This document shows, one piece after another, positions 18,650 to 28,733 of a stretch of DNA of 64,000 nucleotides (positions within the stretch are counted from its first letter, which is position 1; every line of letters starts with the position of its first letter). The notes under the pieces are model-generated. The model was not told the origin of the DNA. It was given only the letters and a program-made list of their open reading frames with translations, and did no database searches. Source of the DNA: Parvibaculum sp. (GTDB lineage Bacteria > Pseudomonadota > Alphaproteobacteria > Parvibaculales > Parvibaculaceae); contig JARLIS010000010.1 of assembly GCA_031291615.1 (NCBI GenBank), positions 124,001 through 188,000 of the forward strand, written 5' to 3'. The position numbers and the translations under genes were made by a program.

Positions 18650-19824
18650 GCGCTTCGCCCCAATTCTGCGTCGAGCCGCGCCCATAGCGGTGCGCAATCG
18701 ACAATCGTTCCCTCGCGCATGGCGCGGTCGACGGCCATCACGGTAAGGCCCGCCACCATCGCGTCATAGGCGTTGACGGGGAAGGGCTTGCCCTCAAGGA
18801 GATGCGCGGCGAGGTCGCGGCCCATGGCGGGGTCCATGCCTTCATGCCCGCCCGCGCCGGTTTCGACCGGCACGGTTTCGACCGGCTTCAGCCCAAGCGC
18901 ATCGCGCCACTCGATCCGGTCCGACACGAGATCGGCCTCGATCGCGCCTTTCGTACCGGCGAAATACCAGCGCCGCTGTGGCAGACCGGAATGCGTATTG
19001 GCGTGGAAGGATAGTCTGACGCCGTTCGCATATTCGACGATGGCGACCTGATGGTCGTTGACGTCGGCATCCGACGCGAAGGTCTTGTTCGATGTGTTCC
19101 AGCCCGGCCGCCAGACCGAATAGGCGGGTGTGCCGTCTTCGTAGCGCTGGCCGGCAAGCTCCGCCTCATGTTCGGCGGTGAAGATCGTCCGCCCGCCAAA
19201 GCTCGCGACGCGCAAGGGCAGCGCGCCGATGAACATGCGATAGATGTCGAAGTCGTGGCAGCATTTGTCGAGCAGGAACGAGCCGCCAAATTCTTCCCGC
19301 CGCCGCCAGTCGCGCATCAGGAACGCGCCGTGTTCGGGATGAAGGTGCTCATTGCCCTCCATGCTGATGAGCGTGCCGAGGCGGCCATCGCCGATGAGCC
19401 GCGACACGGCCCGCGTCAGCGGCGAGGAACGCATGACGAGCCCGACAAGCACGGCGTCCTCACCATGCTGGCGCAGGAGCCGCGCAAGCGCCCAGGTTTC
19501 CTCTTCCTTCCTGACGATGGGCTTCTCGGTGAAGATGCGCACGCCCGCCGCAAGCCCCGCCTCGATATGCTCAAGGTGCAGATGATTGGGCGAGCCCACC
19601 ATCAGCAGGTCGGGCTTGGTCGCCGCGAGCATCGCCCCGACATCCTCGAAGCGGGGGCCTGCCTTGATGTTCCGCTTGGCAAGCGAAGCAAGCCCGTAAG
19701 GCTCGGGATCGACATGACCTACGAGCCTTACGCCGGGCGCCGCCAGCACCAGATTGCGGATCACGACGGAAAGGCGCTGGCCGAGGCCGGCCACGGCGAC
19801 CGTCAATTCCGTTCGGGTGGTCAT
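18646..19824 (-). CDS. Gfo/Idh/MocA-family oxidoreductase
   Basis: A 392-residue NAD(P)-dependent oxidoreductase with an N-terminal Rossmann fold (VAVAGLGQRLSVVIRNL), VGSPNHLHLEHIEAGLAAG, and the conserved EKP triad in RIFTEKPIVRKEE. Members act on sugars, inositols or related polyols. The segment around LDKCCHDFDIYRMF places the expected catalytic His. It lies last in a minus-strand run with the GNAT, kinase and purD genes (gaps of 33-44 bp). The substrate is unknown. Confidence 0.87.
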   Translation of the reverse strand: MTTRTELTVAVAGLGQRLSVVIRNLVLAAPGVRLVGHVDPEPYGLASLAKRNIKAGPRFEDVGAMLAATKPDLLMVGSPNHLHLEHIEAGLAAGVRIFTEKPIVRKEEETWALARLLRQHGEDAVLVGLVMRSSPLTRAVSRLIGDGRLGTLISMEGNEHLHPEHGAFLMRDWRRREEFGGSFLLDKCCHDFDIYRMFIGALPLRVASFGGRTIFTAEHEAELAGQRYEDGTPAYSVWRPGWNTSNKTFASDADVNDHQVAIVEYANGVRLSFHANTHSGLPQRRWYFAGTKGAIEADLVSDRIEWRDALGLKPVETVPVETGAGGHEGMDPAMGRDLAAHLLEGKPFPVNAYDAMVAGLTVMAVDRAMREGTIVDCAPLWARLDAELGRSA

Positions 19825-19859
19825 CGCCTGCCTCGTCTCGCTGGTGTCTGCCGATGCGC

Positions 19860-20285
19860 TCAGCGCATCAGCATCATCATCTTTTTGGCTTCTTCGCCCT
19901 CGATGGTCTTGAAGCCATGTTCCTTGTAGAGGTCATGCGCGTCGTTGGTGCTGAGGACGATGCGCGTGACTTTGGCGATGGCCGGGTCGTTGACGACGGT
20001 TTCGATAAGCCACTTGCCGAGCCCATGGCCGCGATGCACGGGCAGCACGTAGACATCGCTGAACCAGGCAAATCGGGTGAGGTCCGTCACGACGCGGGCA
20101 AAGCCCGCCTGTTCGCCGTCCGGCGAATACATGCCATAGGCGCGCGAATTGACGATGCTTGTCCAGAGATCTTCCGGCGGCACTTCGCTCGCCCAATAGG
20201 TCGCGCGCAGCATGCGCAGGATGGATTCCCTGTCGAGCTTCGACTTGTCCGTATTGATTTCAAAACCGTGACGCAACCAACTCAT
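19860..20285 (-). CDS. GNAT-family acetyltransferase
   Basis: A 141-residue GNAT protein. It shows the acetyl-CoA-binding pattern VYVLPVHRGHGLGKWLIETV (V-x4-R/Q-G-x-G) and the downstream LSTNDAHDLYKEHGFKTIEG strand and helix. The substrate is unknown. It is very close to the kinase gene upstream (33 bp) and the oxidoreductase downstream (35 bp), so probably in one transcript. Confidence 0.88.
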   Translation of the reverse strand: MSWLRHGFEINTDKSKLDRESILRMLRATYWASEVPPEDLWTSIVNSRAYGMYSPDGEQAGFARVVTDLTRFAWFSDVYVLPVHRGHGLGKWLIETVVNDPAIAKVTRIVLSTNDAHDLYKEHGFKTIEGEEAKKMMMLMR

Positions 20286-20318
20286 TTTTACTGGCCCACT
20301 TATGTTTTCGGGTTCTTG

Positions 20319-21419
20319 TTATTTGGCGCCGGCGCGCTGGGCATATTTCCATGCTTCGAGCGCAAGCGGCCGGACGTTCTGCGACATCTGCTTGGCGTGT
20401 TCGCTCGACGCCGTGCCGTCGCGCACGCGTCCTGCGATGCCTTGCAGAATGCCGGCAAGGCGGAAGAAGTTATAGGCGAAGTAGAAGTCGAGATTGTCGA
20501 TCCCCGCCCGGTTCGTCCGCTCGCAATACATCTTGATGTATTCCTCAAGCGTCGGAATGCCGAGGCTCTTCAGATCGGCGGTTTGTATCGAGCCGGTACC
20601 GCCGCCCGTGCCCTGGCCCGGCATCACCCATTGCATACAGCTATAGGTGAAGTCGCCGAGCGGATGGCCGAGCGTCGAAAGCTCCCAGTCGAGCACCGCG
20701 ATGACCTTCGGCTCCGTCGGATGCAGCACCGTATTGTCGAGGCGATAATCGCCATGGACGACGCTCACCGTGTCGTCGACCGGAATATTCTCCGGCAGCC
20801 ATTCCATCAGCCGGTTCATCTCGGCGATGGTTTCAGTTTCCGACGCCACATATTGCTTCGACCAGCGCGAGACCTGCCGCGCGAAATAATTGCCGGGCTT
20901 GCCGAAATCGCCGAGCCCCGCCTTCTCGTAGTCGATGGTGTGGAGGTGCGCCATCGTCGCGTTGAGCGAGTCGTAGATCTTCCAGCGCGTCGCCTTGTCC
21001 TGTCCGGGCAGCAGCGGCTCCCAGAGCACGCGGCCTTCCACCATGTCCATGATGTAGAACATGGTGCCAATGACGCCGTCGTCTTCGCAGAGGCAATAGG
21101 TGCGCGGCGCGGCGAAGCCGACATTATGGAGCGCCGTAATGACTTTATATTCGCGGTCGACGGCATGGGCGGACGGCAGCAGCTTTCCCGGCGGCTTGCG
21201 GCGCAGCACATATTTGTGGCCGGGCGTTATGAGCTGATAGGTGGGGTTCGACTGGCCGCCCTTGAACTGCTTGACTGTGAGCGGGCCTTTGAAGCCTTCG
21301 ACATGGGCTTCCATATAGGCTTCCAGCCGCTTCTCGTCGAAGCGGTGGCTGTCGGCCACATCCTTCGTTCCCGAAAACTGATCCTGGCGGCTTGGTTCCG
21401 CCGCTGCCCCGTTACTCAT
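20319..21419 (-). CDS. Aminoglycoside phosphotransferase-like kinase (ACAD10/11 APH type)
   Basis: A 366-residue protein-kinase-fold phosphotransferase. The catalytic loop is VVHGDYRLDNTV and the metal-binding Asp is in AVLDWELSTLGHPLGD. The N-terminus has the FKGGQSNPTYQL glycine loop. The sequence resembles the APH domain fused to human ACAD10/11, which phosphorylates 4-hydroxyacyl-CoA. It is a paralogue of 51332-52399, sharing GDFGKPGNYF and the HGDYR-N loop. It is unlikely to be a resistance enzyme. It is preceded by purD (44 bp). Confidence 0.88.
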   Translation of the reverse strand: MSNGAAAEPSRQDQFSGTKDVADSHRFDEKRLEAYMEAHVEGFKGPLTVKQFKGGQSNPTYQLITPGHKYVLRRKPPGKLLPSAHAVDREYKVITALHNVGFAAPRTYCLCEDDGVIGTMFYIMDMVEGRVLWEPLLPGQDKATRWKIYDSLNATMAHLHTIDYEKAGLGDFGKPGNYFARQVSRWSKQYVASETETIAEMNRLMEWLPENIPVDDTVSVVHGDYRLDNTVLHPTEPKVIAVLDWELSTLGHPLGDFTYSCMQWVMPGQGTGGGTGSIQTADLKSLGIPTLEEYIKMYCERTNRAGIDNLDFYFAYNFFRLAGILQGIAGRVRDGTASSEHAKQMSQNVRPLALEAWKYAQRAGAK

Positions 21420-21463
21420 GGCAATATTTCCCCACCCGATTTTCTTCGTATACGGAAGTTAGT

Positions 21464-22747
21464 TCAAGCCTTCCCGCGCTCCCGCTCGATCGCCCTCCAG
21501 CCTATGTCCCGGCGGCAGAAGCCTTCCGGCCAGTCGATCAGGCCGACGGCACGATAAGCCTTCGCCTGCGCCTCCGCCACTGTCTTGCCGGTCGCCGTGA
21601 CGTTGAGCACCCGCCCCCCCGTGGCGAGCACGCGCCCGCCTTCTGTGCGTGTGCCCGCATGGAAAATCTGAACGCCGGCGAGCGCGCTTGCCGCTTTAAG
21701 GCCGTTAATAATCGTGTCCTTCTTGTAGTCGCCGGGATAGCCCTTCGACGCCATGACGACGGTGAGCGCCGCCTCGTCCTTCCATTGCAGCGACACCTTG
21801 TCGAGCATGCCGTCGTGACAGGCGATGAGCGCGGGCAGGATGTCCGACTTCAGCCGCATCATCAGCACCTGCGTCTCGGGATCGCCGAAGCGGGCGTTGT
21901 ATTCGATGAGTTTCGGGCCGTCCTTTGTGATCATCAGCCCGGCAAAGAGCACGCCCTTGAAAGGCGTGCCGCGCGACGCCATCGCCTTCACCGTCGGCTC
22001 CACGATCTCGCGCATCACGCGGTCGCACATCTCGGGCGTCATCACGGGCGCGGGCGAATAGGCGCCCATGCCGCCCGTGTTCGGTCCCTTGTCGCCATCG
22101 AAGACGCGCTTGTGGTCCTGCGCGGTTGCGAGCGGCAGCGTGTGCGTGCCGTCGCACAGCACAAAGAAGCTTGCCTCCTCGCCCTCGAGAAATTCCTCGA
22201 TCACGACTTCCGCGCCCGCCGCGCCGAAGCGTCCGCTGAATATCTCGTCTATGGCGGCCTCGGCTTCCGCCACCGTCTCCGCGATGATGACGCCCTTGCC
22301 GGCGGCAAGCCCGTCCGCCTTGACGACGATGGGCGCGCCTTTGCCGCGCGCGAAATTCTTCGCCGTCGCCGCATCCGCGAAGCGGCCATAGGCGGCGGTC
22401 GGAATGTCGAACTCGGCGCAGAGATCCTTGGTGAAGCCCTTGGAGGATTCGAGCTTCGCGGCGGCGGCGCTCGGCCCGAAGGATTTGACGCCCGCCTCCG
22501 TCAGCCGGTCGACGAGCCCGAGCGCGATCGGATCGTCGGGCCCGACGACCACGAAATCGATCGCCTGGTCCCGGCAGAACCGGACGATGGCGTCGAAGTC
22601 GAGCGGTTTCACGGGCACGCATTCCGCCACATCGGCGATGCCGCCATTGCCTGGCGCGCAATAGAGCTTGCCGACAATCGGGCTTGCCGCAATCGCCCAG
22701 CAAAGAGCGTGCTCGCGGCCGCCCGATCCGATGACGAGGACTTTCAT
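21464..22747 (-). CDS. purD: Phosphoribosylamine-glycine ligase
   Basis: Catalyses the second step of de novo purine synthesis (phosphoribosylamine + glycine + ATP to GAR). The 427-residue ATP-grasp protein begins [20 protein letters not shown], the standard PurD N-terminus, and includes the [15 protein letters not shown] and [20 protein letters not shown] segments. It is cytosolic. It diverges from xseA and may head a minus-strand run with the kinase, GNAT and oxidoreductase genes. glyA, also in this window, supplies its glycine. Confidence 0.97.
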   Translation of the reverse strand: MKVLVIGSGGREHALCWAIAASPIVGKLYCAPGNGGIADVAECVPVKPLDFDAIVRFCRDQAIDFVVVGPDDPIALGLVDRLTEAGVKSFGPSAAAAKLESSKGFTKDLCAEFDIPTAAYGRFADAATAKNFARGKGAPIVVKADGLAAGKGVIIAETVAEAEAAIDEIFSGRFGAAGAEVVIEEFLEGEEASFFVLCDGTHTLPLATAQDHKRVFDGDKGPNTGGMGAYSPAPVMTPEMCDRVMREIVEPTVKAMASRGTPFKGVLFAGLMITKDGPKLIEYNARFGDPETQVLMMRLKSDILPALIACHDGMLDKVSLQWKDEAALTVVMASKGYPGDYKKDTIINGLKAASALAGVQIFHAGTRTEGGRVLATGGRVLNVTATGKTVAEAQAKAYRAVGLIDWPEGFCRRDIGWRAIERERGKA

Positions 22748-22867
22748 TCCGCTTGATAACCCTTTGCGGGATGTGGAGAGGCCGCATTCGGTTTTGCGAC
22801 GTTTCCTTGTAACATGCGAACCGATTCAGGCAAGCCCGCAACGGGTCTGCGCAAGGAAAGAGCCCGC

Positions 22868-24334
22868 ATGTCGGAGCGCGTCACAGGCAAGAGCGGCAAG
22901 GGCCTCCCGCAGGGCGAGGCGGGCAACGCCTATGAGTTTTCGGTCAGCGAGATTTCGTTCGCGCTGAAGCGCACTGTCGAGGAACAGTTCGGCCATGTGC
23001 GCGTGCGCGGCGAGATCACCGGCTTTCGCGGTGTCCATTCTTCCGGCCACAGCTACTTCGCGCTGAAGGATGAAGGCGCGCGGCTCGAAGCGGTGATCTG
23101 GAAGGGCGTCTATGGCAAGCTGCGCTTCAAGCCCGCCGAAGGCCTTGAGGTGATCGCCACCGGCAAGCTCACAACCTATCCGGGTAGTTCCAAATACCAG
23201 ATCGTGATCGAGCAGCTTGAGCCCGCCGGCATCGGCGCGCTGATGGCGCTGCTTGAGGAGCGCAAGAAGAAGCTCGCCGCCGAAGGCCTCTTCGCCGCCG
23301 AACGCAAGAAGCCGATCCCTTTCCTTCCAGAAGTCATCGGCGTGGTGACGAGCCCGACCGGCGCCGTCATCCGCGACATCCTCCACCGCCTTGCCGACCG
23401 CTTCCCGCGCCATGTGCTCGTCTGGCCGGTGCGCGTGCAGGGCGAAACGGCGGCGGGCGAGGTGGCGGCCGCGATTGCAGGTTTCAATGCGATGAAGCCC
23501 GGCGGCAGGATTCCGCGCCCCGATCTCATCATCGTCGCCCGCGGCGGCGGCTCCATCGAAGACCTCTGGGCCTTCAACGAGGAAATCGTCGCCCGCGCGG
23601 TGGCCGCAAGCGACATTCCGCTCATCGCCGCCGTCGGCCACGAAACGGATACGACGCTCATCGACTATGTCGCCGACCGCCGCGCGCCGACGCCGACCGC
23701 CGCCGCCGAAATGGCCGTGCCCGTGCGCGCCGACTGCATCGCCAATGTGCTCGACCTCGAACGCCGTATGCTGCGGGCCGAGGCGCGTGCGCTCGAGGCG
23801 CATCGCAACGAATTGCGCGCCCTCATTCGCGCGCTGCCGCGCCTGCAAGATCTGATCGCGCTGCCCCGCCAGCGCTTCGACACGGTGTCGGACAAACTCG
23901 CCCGCGCGCTTTCCCGCGCCGCCGAGGTGAAGCGCGCGCGGCTGCAACGCATCGAAGGCCAGCTTTCGACACGGCTCATCCGCTTCAAGATCGGCGAGGG
24001 CCGCAAGCGCCTCGACCAGCTCGACCAGCGCTCGAAACTTGCCGAGCGCCGCCACCTTGCCGATCTCGCGCGCCGTCTCGACGCGACGGGAAAGCTCCTC
24101 CAGTCCTATTCCTATCAGGGCGTGCTCGAACGCGGTTTCGCGGTCGTCCGCGACGCGGGCGGCAAGCCGGTGCGCGGCTCGGCGGGCAGGCGCGCGGGCG
24201 AGGCGCTCGAAATCGAATTCGCCGGACAGGACCGGCTCGGCGTCGCGGTTACGGAAAGCGCGCCCGAAAAGCCGAGACCCGCGCCGCGCCGCAAGCCCGC
24301 CGAACCGGGCGGCAGCCAGGGCAGCCTGCTTTGA
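22868..24334 (+). CDS. xseA: Exodeoxyribonuclease VII large subunit
   Basis: Catalytic subunit of exonuclease VII, which degrades single-stranded DNA in both directions. An N-terminal OB fold (about residues 20-115, [20 protein letters not shown]) is followed by the nuclease domain with [32 protein letters not shown] and [15 protein letters not shown], then a long coiled coil. I use the ATG at 22868 (488 residues) because AAGGAAAG precedes it; an ATG at 22814 is also in frame. It is followed closely by the DUF2093 and M23 genes. Confidence 0.95.
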   Translation: MSERVTGKSGKGLPQGEAGNAYEFSVSEISFALKRTVEEQFGHVRVRGEITGFRGVHSSGHSYFALKDEGARLEAVIWKGVYGKLRFKPAEGLEVIATGKLTTYPGSSKYQIVIEQLEPAGIGALMALLEERKKKLAAEGLFAAERKKPIPFLPEVIGVVTSPTGAVIRDILHRLADRFPRHVLVWPVRVQGETAAGEVAAAIAGFNAMKPGGRIPRPDLIIVARGGGSIEDLWAFNEEIVARAVAASDIPLIAAVGHETDTTLIDYVADRRAPTPTAAAEMAVPVRADCIANVLDLERRMLRAEARALEAHRNELRALIRALPRLQDLIALPRQRFDTVSDKLARALSRAAEVKRARLQRIEGQLSTRLIRFKIGEGRKRLDQLDQRSKLAERRHLADLARRLDATGKLLQSYSYQGVLERGFAVVRDAGGKPVRGSAGRRAGEALEIEFAGQDRLGVAVTESAPEKPRPAPRRKPAEPGGSQGSLL

Positions 24335-24365
24335 ATCCTGTCCCCGTCCGCGCTAGACTGAGCAT

Positions 24366-24584
24366 ATGAACAGAATTGACAAGAACAGCGGCGGCCTCGC
24401 CGAGATCGTCTACGGCGACGGCGAATTTCACGTCGTCCGGCCGGGCGCCTATGTGATCTGCGCCGTCACCGGGGCGCAGATTCCCCTCGACGATCTTCGC
24501 TACTGGAGCGTCGACTGGCAGGAAGCCTATGCGAGCCCCGAGGCCTCGCTGAAGCGCCACCAGGAAAAGACCCACGTCAAATGA
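24366..24584 (+). CDS. DUF2093-family protein
   Basis: A 72-residue protein conserved in Hyphomicrobiales next to xseA or lpxK. It has YGDGEFHVVRPGAYVICAVT and the near-invariant LRYWSVDWQEAYASPEASL. No function is known. Its stop overlaps the start of the M23 peptidase (ATGA at 24581-24584), so the two are translated together. Confidence 0.88.
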   Translation: MNRIDKNSGGLAEIVYGDGEFHVVRPGAYVICAVTGAQIPLDDLRYWSVDWQEAYASPEASLKRHQEKTHVK

Positions 24585-25432
24585 AAACGCCCGCCGCGCT
24601 GCTTCTTGCCGGCCTGATGAGCCTCGCCGCCTTGCCGGCGCTTGCCGATGTCGCGCTGACGGGAACGGTCGAGCAGGGCGCGCTCGTCGTCGGCAGGACC
24701 GAGCCCCGTTCGACGGTGACGCTCGACGGCGAAAAGCTGCCCGTCTCGGCCGACGGCTATTTCGCCATCGGCTTCGACCGCGATCACGGCAAAAGCGCGA
24801 CGCTGACCGTCGCCTCGCCTGACGGCAAGGTCGAAACGAAGGTGCTCGCCGTCGCGCCCCGCGCCTGGGACATTCAGCGCATCGACCACATAGCGCCCGC
24901 GCTCGTCACGCCGCCGGAAGACGCCATGGTCCGCATCAGGCGCGAAGTCGCCGAAAAGGCCGCCGCCCGCCCGCGCGACACCGACGAGACATGGTTCGCG
25001 CACAAGTTCATCTGGCCGGCCAAGGGCATCATCACCGGCATTTTCGGCAGTCAGCGCGTCTATAACGGCGAGGCGAAGAACCCGCATTACGGCGTCGATG
25101 TCGCCGCGCCCGTCGGCGCCACCATCGTCGCGCCCGCCGACGGCATCGTGCGGCTCGCCGAACCCGACATGTATTTTGAAGGCGGCCTTGTCTTCATCGA
25201 CCACGGCCAGGGCGTCATCAGCTTCCTGATGCATATGTCGCGCATCGATGTGAAGGCGGGCCAGCGCGTGCATCAGGGCGAGCCCATCGGCGCGGTCGGC
25301 CAGACGGGCAGGGCGACCGGCCCCCATGTCCATTGGGGCATGGTCTGGCGCGCGGCCCATGTCGATCCGTCGCTGCTCGTGCCGGGCGTCGGCCCGAGGG
25401 GCGCTGTGCCGGGAACCAAAGTCGGCGGCTGA
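24581..25432 (+). CDS. Secreted M23-family (LytM) metallopeptidase
   Basis: A 283-residue periplasmic peptidase or peptidase-like protein acting on peptidoglycan cross-links. There is a clear signal peptide (about residues 1-22, LLLAGLMSLAALPALA). The zinc site of M23 is complete: HYGVD at about residue 170 and HVHWG near the end. The N-terminal half lacks coiled coils, so it is not an EnvC type. The gene is coupled to DUF2093 by a 4-bp overlap and faces the convergent acyltransferase gene 7 bp away. Confidence 0.92.
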   Translation: MKTPAALLLAGLMSLAALPALADVALTGTVEQGALVVGRTEPRSTVTLDGEKLPVSADGYFAIGFDRDHGKSATLTVASPDGKVETKVLAVAPRAWDIQRIDHIAPALVTPPEDAMVRIRREVAEKAAARPRDTDETWFAHKFIWPAKGIITGIFGSQRVYNGEAKNPHYGVDVAAPVGATIVAPADGIVRLAEPDMYFEGGLVFIDHGQGVISFLMHMSRIDVKAGQRVHQGEPIGAVGQTGRATGPHVHWGMVWRAAHVDPSLLVPGVGPRGAVPGTKVGG

Positions 25433-25439
25433 GGCGCTT

Positions 25440-26321
25440 TCAATCGCCCCAGCGATTGTGCAGCCAGAACCAGTTTTCAGGCTTCTCCCGAATGCGCGCT
25501 TCGAGGAAATCGTTGAGCGCCTGCGTGACGCGGATGATTTCGCCCGCCGGCTCCGCGTCCCTGTGCACCTCGATCGGCTCATAGACCGTGACGCGGAAAT
25601 TAGCCCCATGCAGGCGTTCGATGCAGGCGGGGATGAGCGGCGCGCCCGTGCGCATGGCGAGCCCGGCGGGCGCCGCCGTCGTCATGGCGGGCAGGCCGAA
25701 CAGCTTCACTTCTATACCGTCCGACATTTTCTGGTCGTAAAGCATGGCGACGAACTTGTTCTCGTGAATGAGGCGAAGCAGATCGCGCGCGCCGCGCCGA
25801 CCCTTCGGCAGTTGCATCGCGCCCGTATTGGCAAGGCGCATGTCGACGGTCCACTTGTCGACATAGGGATTGTTCGCCGGGCGATAGATCGTGCCGCCTT
25901 CCAGCCCCTCAAGCCGCATCGCGACCGGCAGCAATTCGAAATTGCCGAAATGGCCCGAGAGCATCATGCCGCCATGCCCGGCGCGCGCATTTGCGCGCAG
26001 CGTTTCCGCGCCGACCACTTCGATGCGGTGACGTTCTTCGGGCCGCGTGAACTTCTCGAGATGGGCATATTCGAACGCCATGCGGCCGAGATTGTCCCAC
26101 ATGGCTGTAACGATGCGCTCGATCTCCGCCTCGCCAAGCTCCGGCATGACGCGCGCGATGCGCCGCCTGGCACGCCGCGTGATGCCGAGCTTCGGCCCGA
26201 AGGTGCGGCCGAGCCAGCCGCCGATGGCAGACGCCCTGTCGAGGCCCGGCAGGCGGAGAACCGCGAGCGTGACCTTCAGCAGCAGCGCCTCGGCGCGATA
26301 TGTGAAATCCTTGCTGTCCAT
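25440..26321 (-). CDS. LpxL/HtrB-type lysophospholipid acyltransferase
   Basis: A 293-residue acyltransferase of the lipid A late-acylation family. The catalytic HX4E motif is present as SGHFGNFE, and YDQKMSDGIEVKLFG and PAMTTAAPAGLA are the typical later motifs. It lies 20 bp downstream of lpxK and in the same direction as the lipid A genes, which supports a role in transferring a secondary acyl chain to lipid A. It may instead act on ornithine lipids or other lysolipids; the acyl donor is not predictable. Confidence 0.87.
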   Translation of the reverse strand: MDSKDFTYRAEALLLKVTLAVLRLPGLDRASAIGGWLGRTFGPKLGITRRARRRIARVMPELGEAEIERIVTAMWDNLGRMAFEYAHLEKFTRPEERHRIEVVGAETLRANARAGHGGMMLSGHFGNFELLPVAMRLEGLEGGTIYRPANNPYVDKWTVDMRLANTGAMQLPKGRRGARDLLRLIHENKFVAMLYDQKMSDGIEVKLFGLPAMTTAAPAGLAMRTGAPLIPACIERLHGANFRVTVYEPIEVHRDAEPAGEIIRVTQALNDFLEARIREKPENWFWLHNRWGD

Positions 26322-26341
26322 GCGGGCCCGCTTATATCAGT

Positions 26342-27394
26342 TTATCGGCCCGAAGCCTTGCCGTTGATCGACCGGCGGGCGGCGGCGATGGCGTCCCGCG
26401 CCAGCGCTTCAAGCCTGTCGAAATCGTCGATCAGCGCCCGCACCGTGACCGTCCGCGCCTCGTCGCGCAGCCGCGCCCTGTGGCTGCCCATGGGCGCATG
26501 CAGCAGGCGCACGCGGTCTTTCTCGGTCGTCACCGGCACGGCGCCGAGGTCGCGCGCCCGGATAAGGAGCCGCTGCGCGTCGCGCTCGCTGAACATGTGA
26601 TGATCGGCAAAGCTCTCTGCGCCCACGATATCGGCATGCAGTTCGCGCAAGGTCGCGTAGAACTTTTCAGGCCGCCCGATGCCTGCAAAGGCGAGCACGG
26701 GCGCACCGTCGAGCTCGGGTGCGGGCGAAGGGCGCAGGATCGCCTTGAAGTCCGGGATGGCGCGATTGCCGCCCCGTGCAATGAGCCCGTCCGCCGCATG
26801 GCCGCGTCCGACCTTGACGATCGCGCCCGTCCGCGACAGCGCATCGGCCGCGCGCTCGCGCAAGGGACCGGCCGGTATCAGCCGCCCGTTGCCGAGGCCC
26901 GTCACGGCATCGACGACGAGGATCGAGAAGTCCTTCCGGATCGTCGGGTTCTGCAATCCGTCATCCATGATGATGACGCTCGCGCCCGCCCGCGCGGCGG
27001 CGGCGGCGCCTTCGCCGCGATCCGTCGAGACCCAGGTCGGCGCGACGGCGGCGAGCAGCAGCGGCTCGTCGCCGACATCGGACGCCTTGTCGCGCGCCGG
27101 GTCGACATGCAGCGGCCCATGCTCGCGCCCGCCATAGCCGCGCGTCAGGAAATGAACCGTCTCGCCCGCTTTGATCAGACGTTCCGCGAGCGCCATGGCG
27201 ATCGGCGTCTTGCCGGTGCCGCCCGCCGTGAGATTGCCGATGCAGATCACCGGAACGGCGGGCCGCTCGGGCCTCGCGGTGCGGTGGCGAAGCCGGCCCG
27301 CAAGCCCGTAGAGCCAGGAAGCCGGCGCGAGAAGATGCGGCAGGAGCATGAACTCGCCTGCGCGCGGCTGACGCCAGAAGCGGGGTTCACGCAT
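26342..27394 (-). CDS. lpxK: Tetraacyldisaccharide 4'-kinase
   Basis: Phosphorylates the lipid A disaccharide at the 4' position at the inner face of the inner membrane. The 350-residue protein begins MREPRFWRQPRAGEFML, with a membrane-associated N-terminal helix, then the P-loop GNLTAGGTGKTP and the DDGLQNPTIRKD motif. The ATG at 27394 overlaps the waaA stop by 8 bp; the longer frame lies in waaA. The order waaA-lpxK is conserved in the group. Confidence 0.96.
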   Translation of the reverse strand: MREPRFWRQPRAGEFMLLPHLLAPASWLYGLAGRLRHRTARPERPAVPVICIGNLTAGGTGKTPIAMALAERLIKAGETVHFLTRGYGGREHGPLHVDPARDKASDVGDEPLLLAAVAPTWVSTDRGEGAAAAARAGASVIIMDDGLQNPTIRKDFSILVVDAVTGLGNGRLIPAGPLRERAADALSRTGAIVKVGRGHAADGLIARGGNRAIPDFKAILRPSPAPELDGAPVLAFAGIGRPEKFYATLRELHADIVGAESFADHHMFSERDAQRLLIRARDLGAVPVTTEKDRVRLLHAPMGSHRARLRDEARTVTVRALIDDFDRLEALARDAIAAARRSINGKASGR

Positions 27395-28733
27395 TCTGCG
27401 CCCTCCGCGCTGGCGCGCCGGAAGAATTCGGCAGCAGCCCCAGCAGCGCGTCGAGCGTGCGCCCCAGCGCGCCGCTGGTGGTGCTCGCGATCCTGAATGC
27501 CGCTTCCGCGCGGCGTTCGCGCTCGCCCTTGTCGGCGAGCAGCGACGAGACGGCGCGCGCAAGCCCGTCGGCGTCGGCAATGCGGATCATCGCATCGGCG
27601 GTTTCAAAATCGGCGAAGGCTTCGGTGAAGTTGAAACTCGACGGCCCTGCGATGAGCGCGCAGTGAAGCCGCGCCGCCTCGTAAGGATTGTGTCCGCCTG
27701 TCCCCGATAGCGTGCCGCCGATGAAAACGATGTCGGCGAGGCGATAGAAGAGGCCAAGTTCGCCCAGCGTGTCGGCGAGATAGACTTGCGTCTGCGGCGT
27801 AATCGTCTGCCCGAGCGAACGCCTTGCGACGTCGAGCCCGCGCCGCGCAAGTTCTCCTGCAATGGCGTCGCCCCGCGCCGGGTGACGCGGAACGATGAGC
27901 GTCAAGAGGTCGCCGCGCTCGCGCCGAAGCGCGATATGGACTTCTGCGGCGGCAACTTCTTCGCCCTCATGCGTATTGGTGGCGAGCCAGAGAGCGCGGC
28001 CGCCGATCTGCCGGCGAAGCGCGGCAACCTCGGCCTCGTCCGCGCCGAGCGGCAGCGCGTCATGCTTCAGATTGCCCGGTGTCGCCACATGGGCGGCGCC
28101 CAGCGTGCGAAGCCGCTGCGCGCTTGCGCCGTCCTGGGCGAGTATGGCCGAGAAACGCCCGACGAGATCTGCGATCGTTGCCGGAAAGCGCCGCCAGCCG
28201 CGAAACGACGCCTCGGTAATGCGCGCATTGATGAGGGCGAGCGGCATGCCGCGGGCATCCGCCGCGACGATCAGGTTCGGCCAGAATTCGCTTTCAACCC
28301 AGACGCCGATGTCGGGTCGCCAGTGATCGAGAAACCGTGCGCAATAGTCGGGATGATCGAGCGGCACGAATTGATGGAAGGCGCGGGGAGGGAGACGTTC
28401 CGCCATCAGCCGCGACGAGGTGACGGTGCCTGTCGTGACGAGCACGTGGAGGTCCGCCCGCGCGGACAGCAGCCCGTCGATGAGCGGCAGGATGGAGAGC
28501 GCTTCACCGATGCTCGCGGCGTGAAACCAGACGAGTGCGCCCTCGGGCCGCGCGCGGGCGGCGATGCCCATGCGCTCCGGCAGGCGCGCCGGGTCTTCCT
28601 TGCCGCGTTTCAGCCGCGTTGAAAGAAGAAAGGGGATGGCGGGGCCGACGGCGCGTGTCGCCAGCCTGTAGGCCGCAAGTCCGAAACTCGGTCGGCGGGT
28701 GGGGCGCGGAGCGATGTCCTGCATCGCGCTCAA
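27387..28733 (-). CDS. waaA: 3-deoxy-D-manno-octulosonic acid (Kdo) transferase
   Basis: Adds Kdo from CMP-Kdo to the lipid A precursor. The 448-residue GT-B enzyme has the family motifs LVWFHAASIGEALSILPLI (N-terminal domain with an acidic base), LVTTGTVTSSRLMAERLP, and FIGGTLSGTGGHNPYEAARL in the donor-binding domain. The N-terminus includes a hydrophobic membrane-associated segment. The start overlaps the DUF374 stop by 4 bp and the stop overlaps lpxK by 8 bp, so it is in a tight operon. Confidence 0.96.
   Translation of the reverse strand: MSAMQDIAPRPTRRPSFGLAAYRLATRAVGPAIPFLLSTRLKRGKEDPARLPERMGIAARARPEGALVWFHAASIGEALSILPLIDGLLSARADLHVLVTTGTVTSSRLMAERLPPRAFHQFVPLDHPDYCARFLDHWRPDIGVWVESEFWPNLIVAADARGMPLALINARITEASFRGWRRFPATIADLVGRFSAILAQDGASAQRLRTLGAAHVATPGNLKHDALPLGADEAEVAALRRQIGGRALWLATNTHEGEEVAAAEVHIALRRERGDLLTLIVPRHPARGDAIAGELARRGLDVARRSLGQTITPQTQVYLADTLGELGLFYRLADIVFIGGTLSGTGGHNPYEAARLHCALIAGPSSFNFTEAFADFETADAMIRIADADGLARAVSSLLADKGERERRAEAAFRIASTTSGALGRTLDALLGLLPNSSGAPARRAQNA

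Noticed and set aside
20319..21419. Aminoglycoside resistance gene
   Set aside because: Kinase fold matches, but the sequence is of the acyl-CoA-linked APH type and the neighbours are metabolic.
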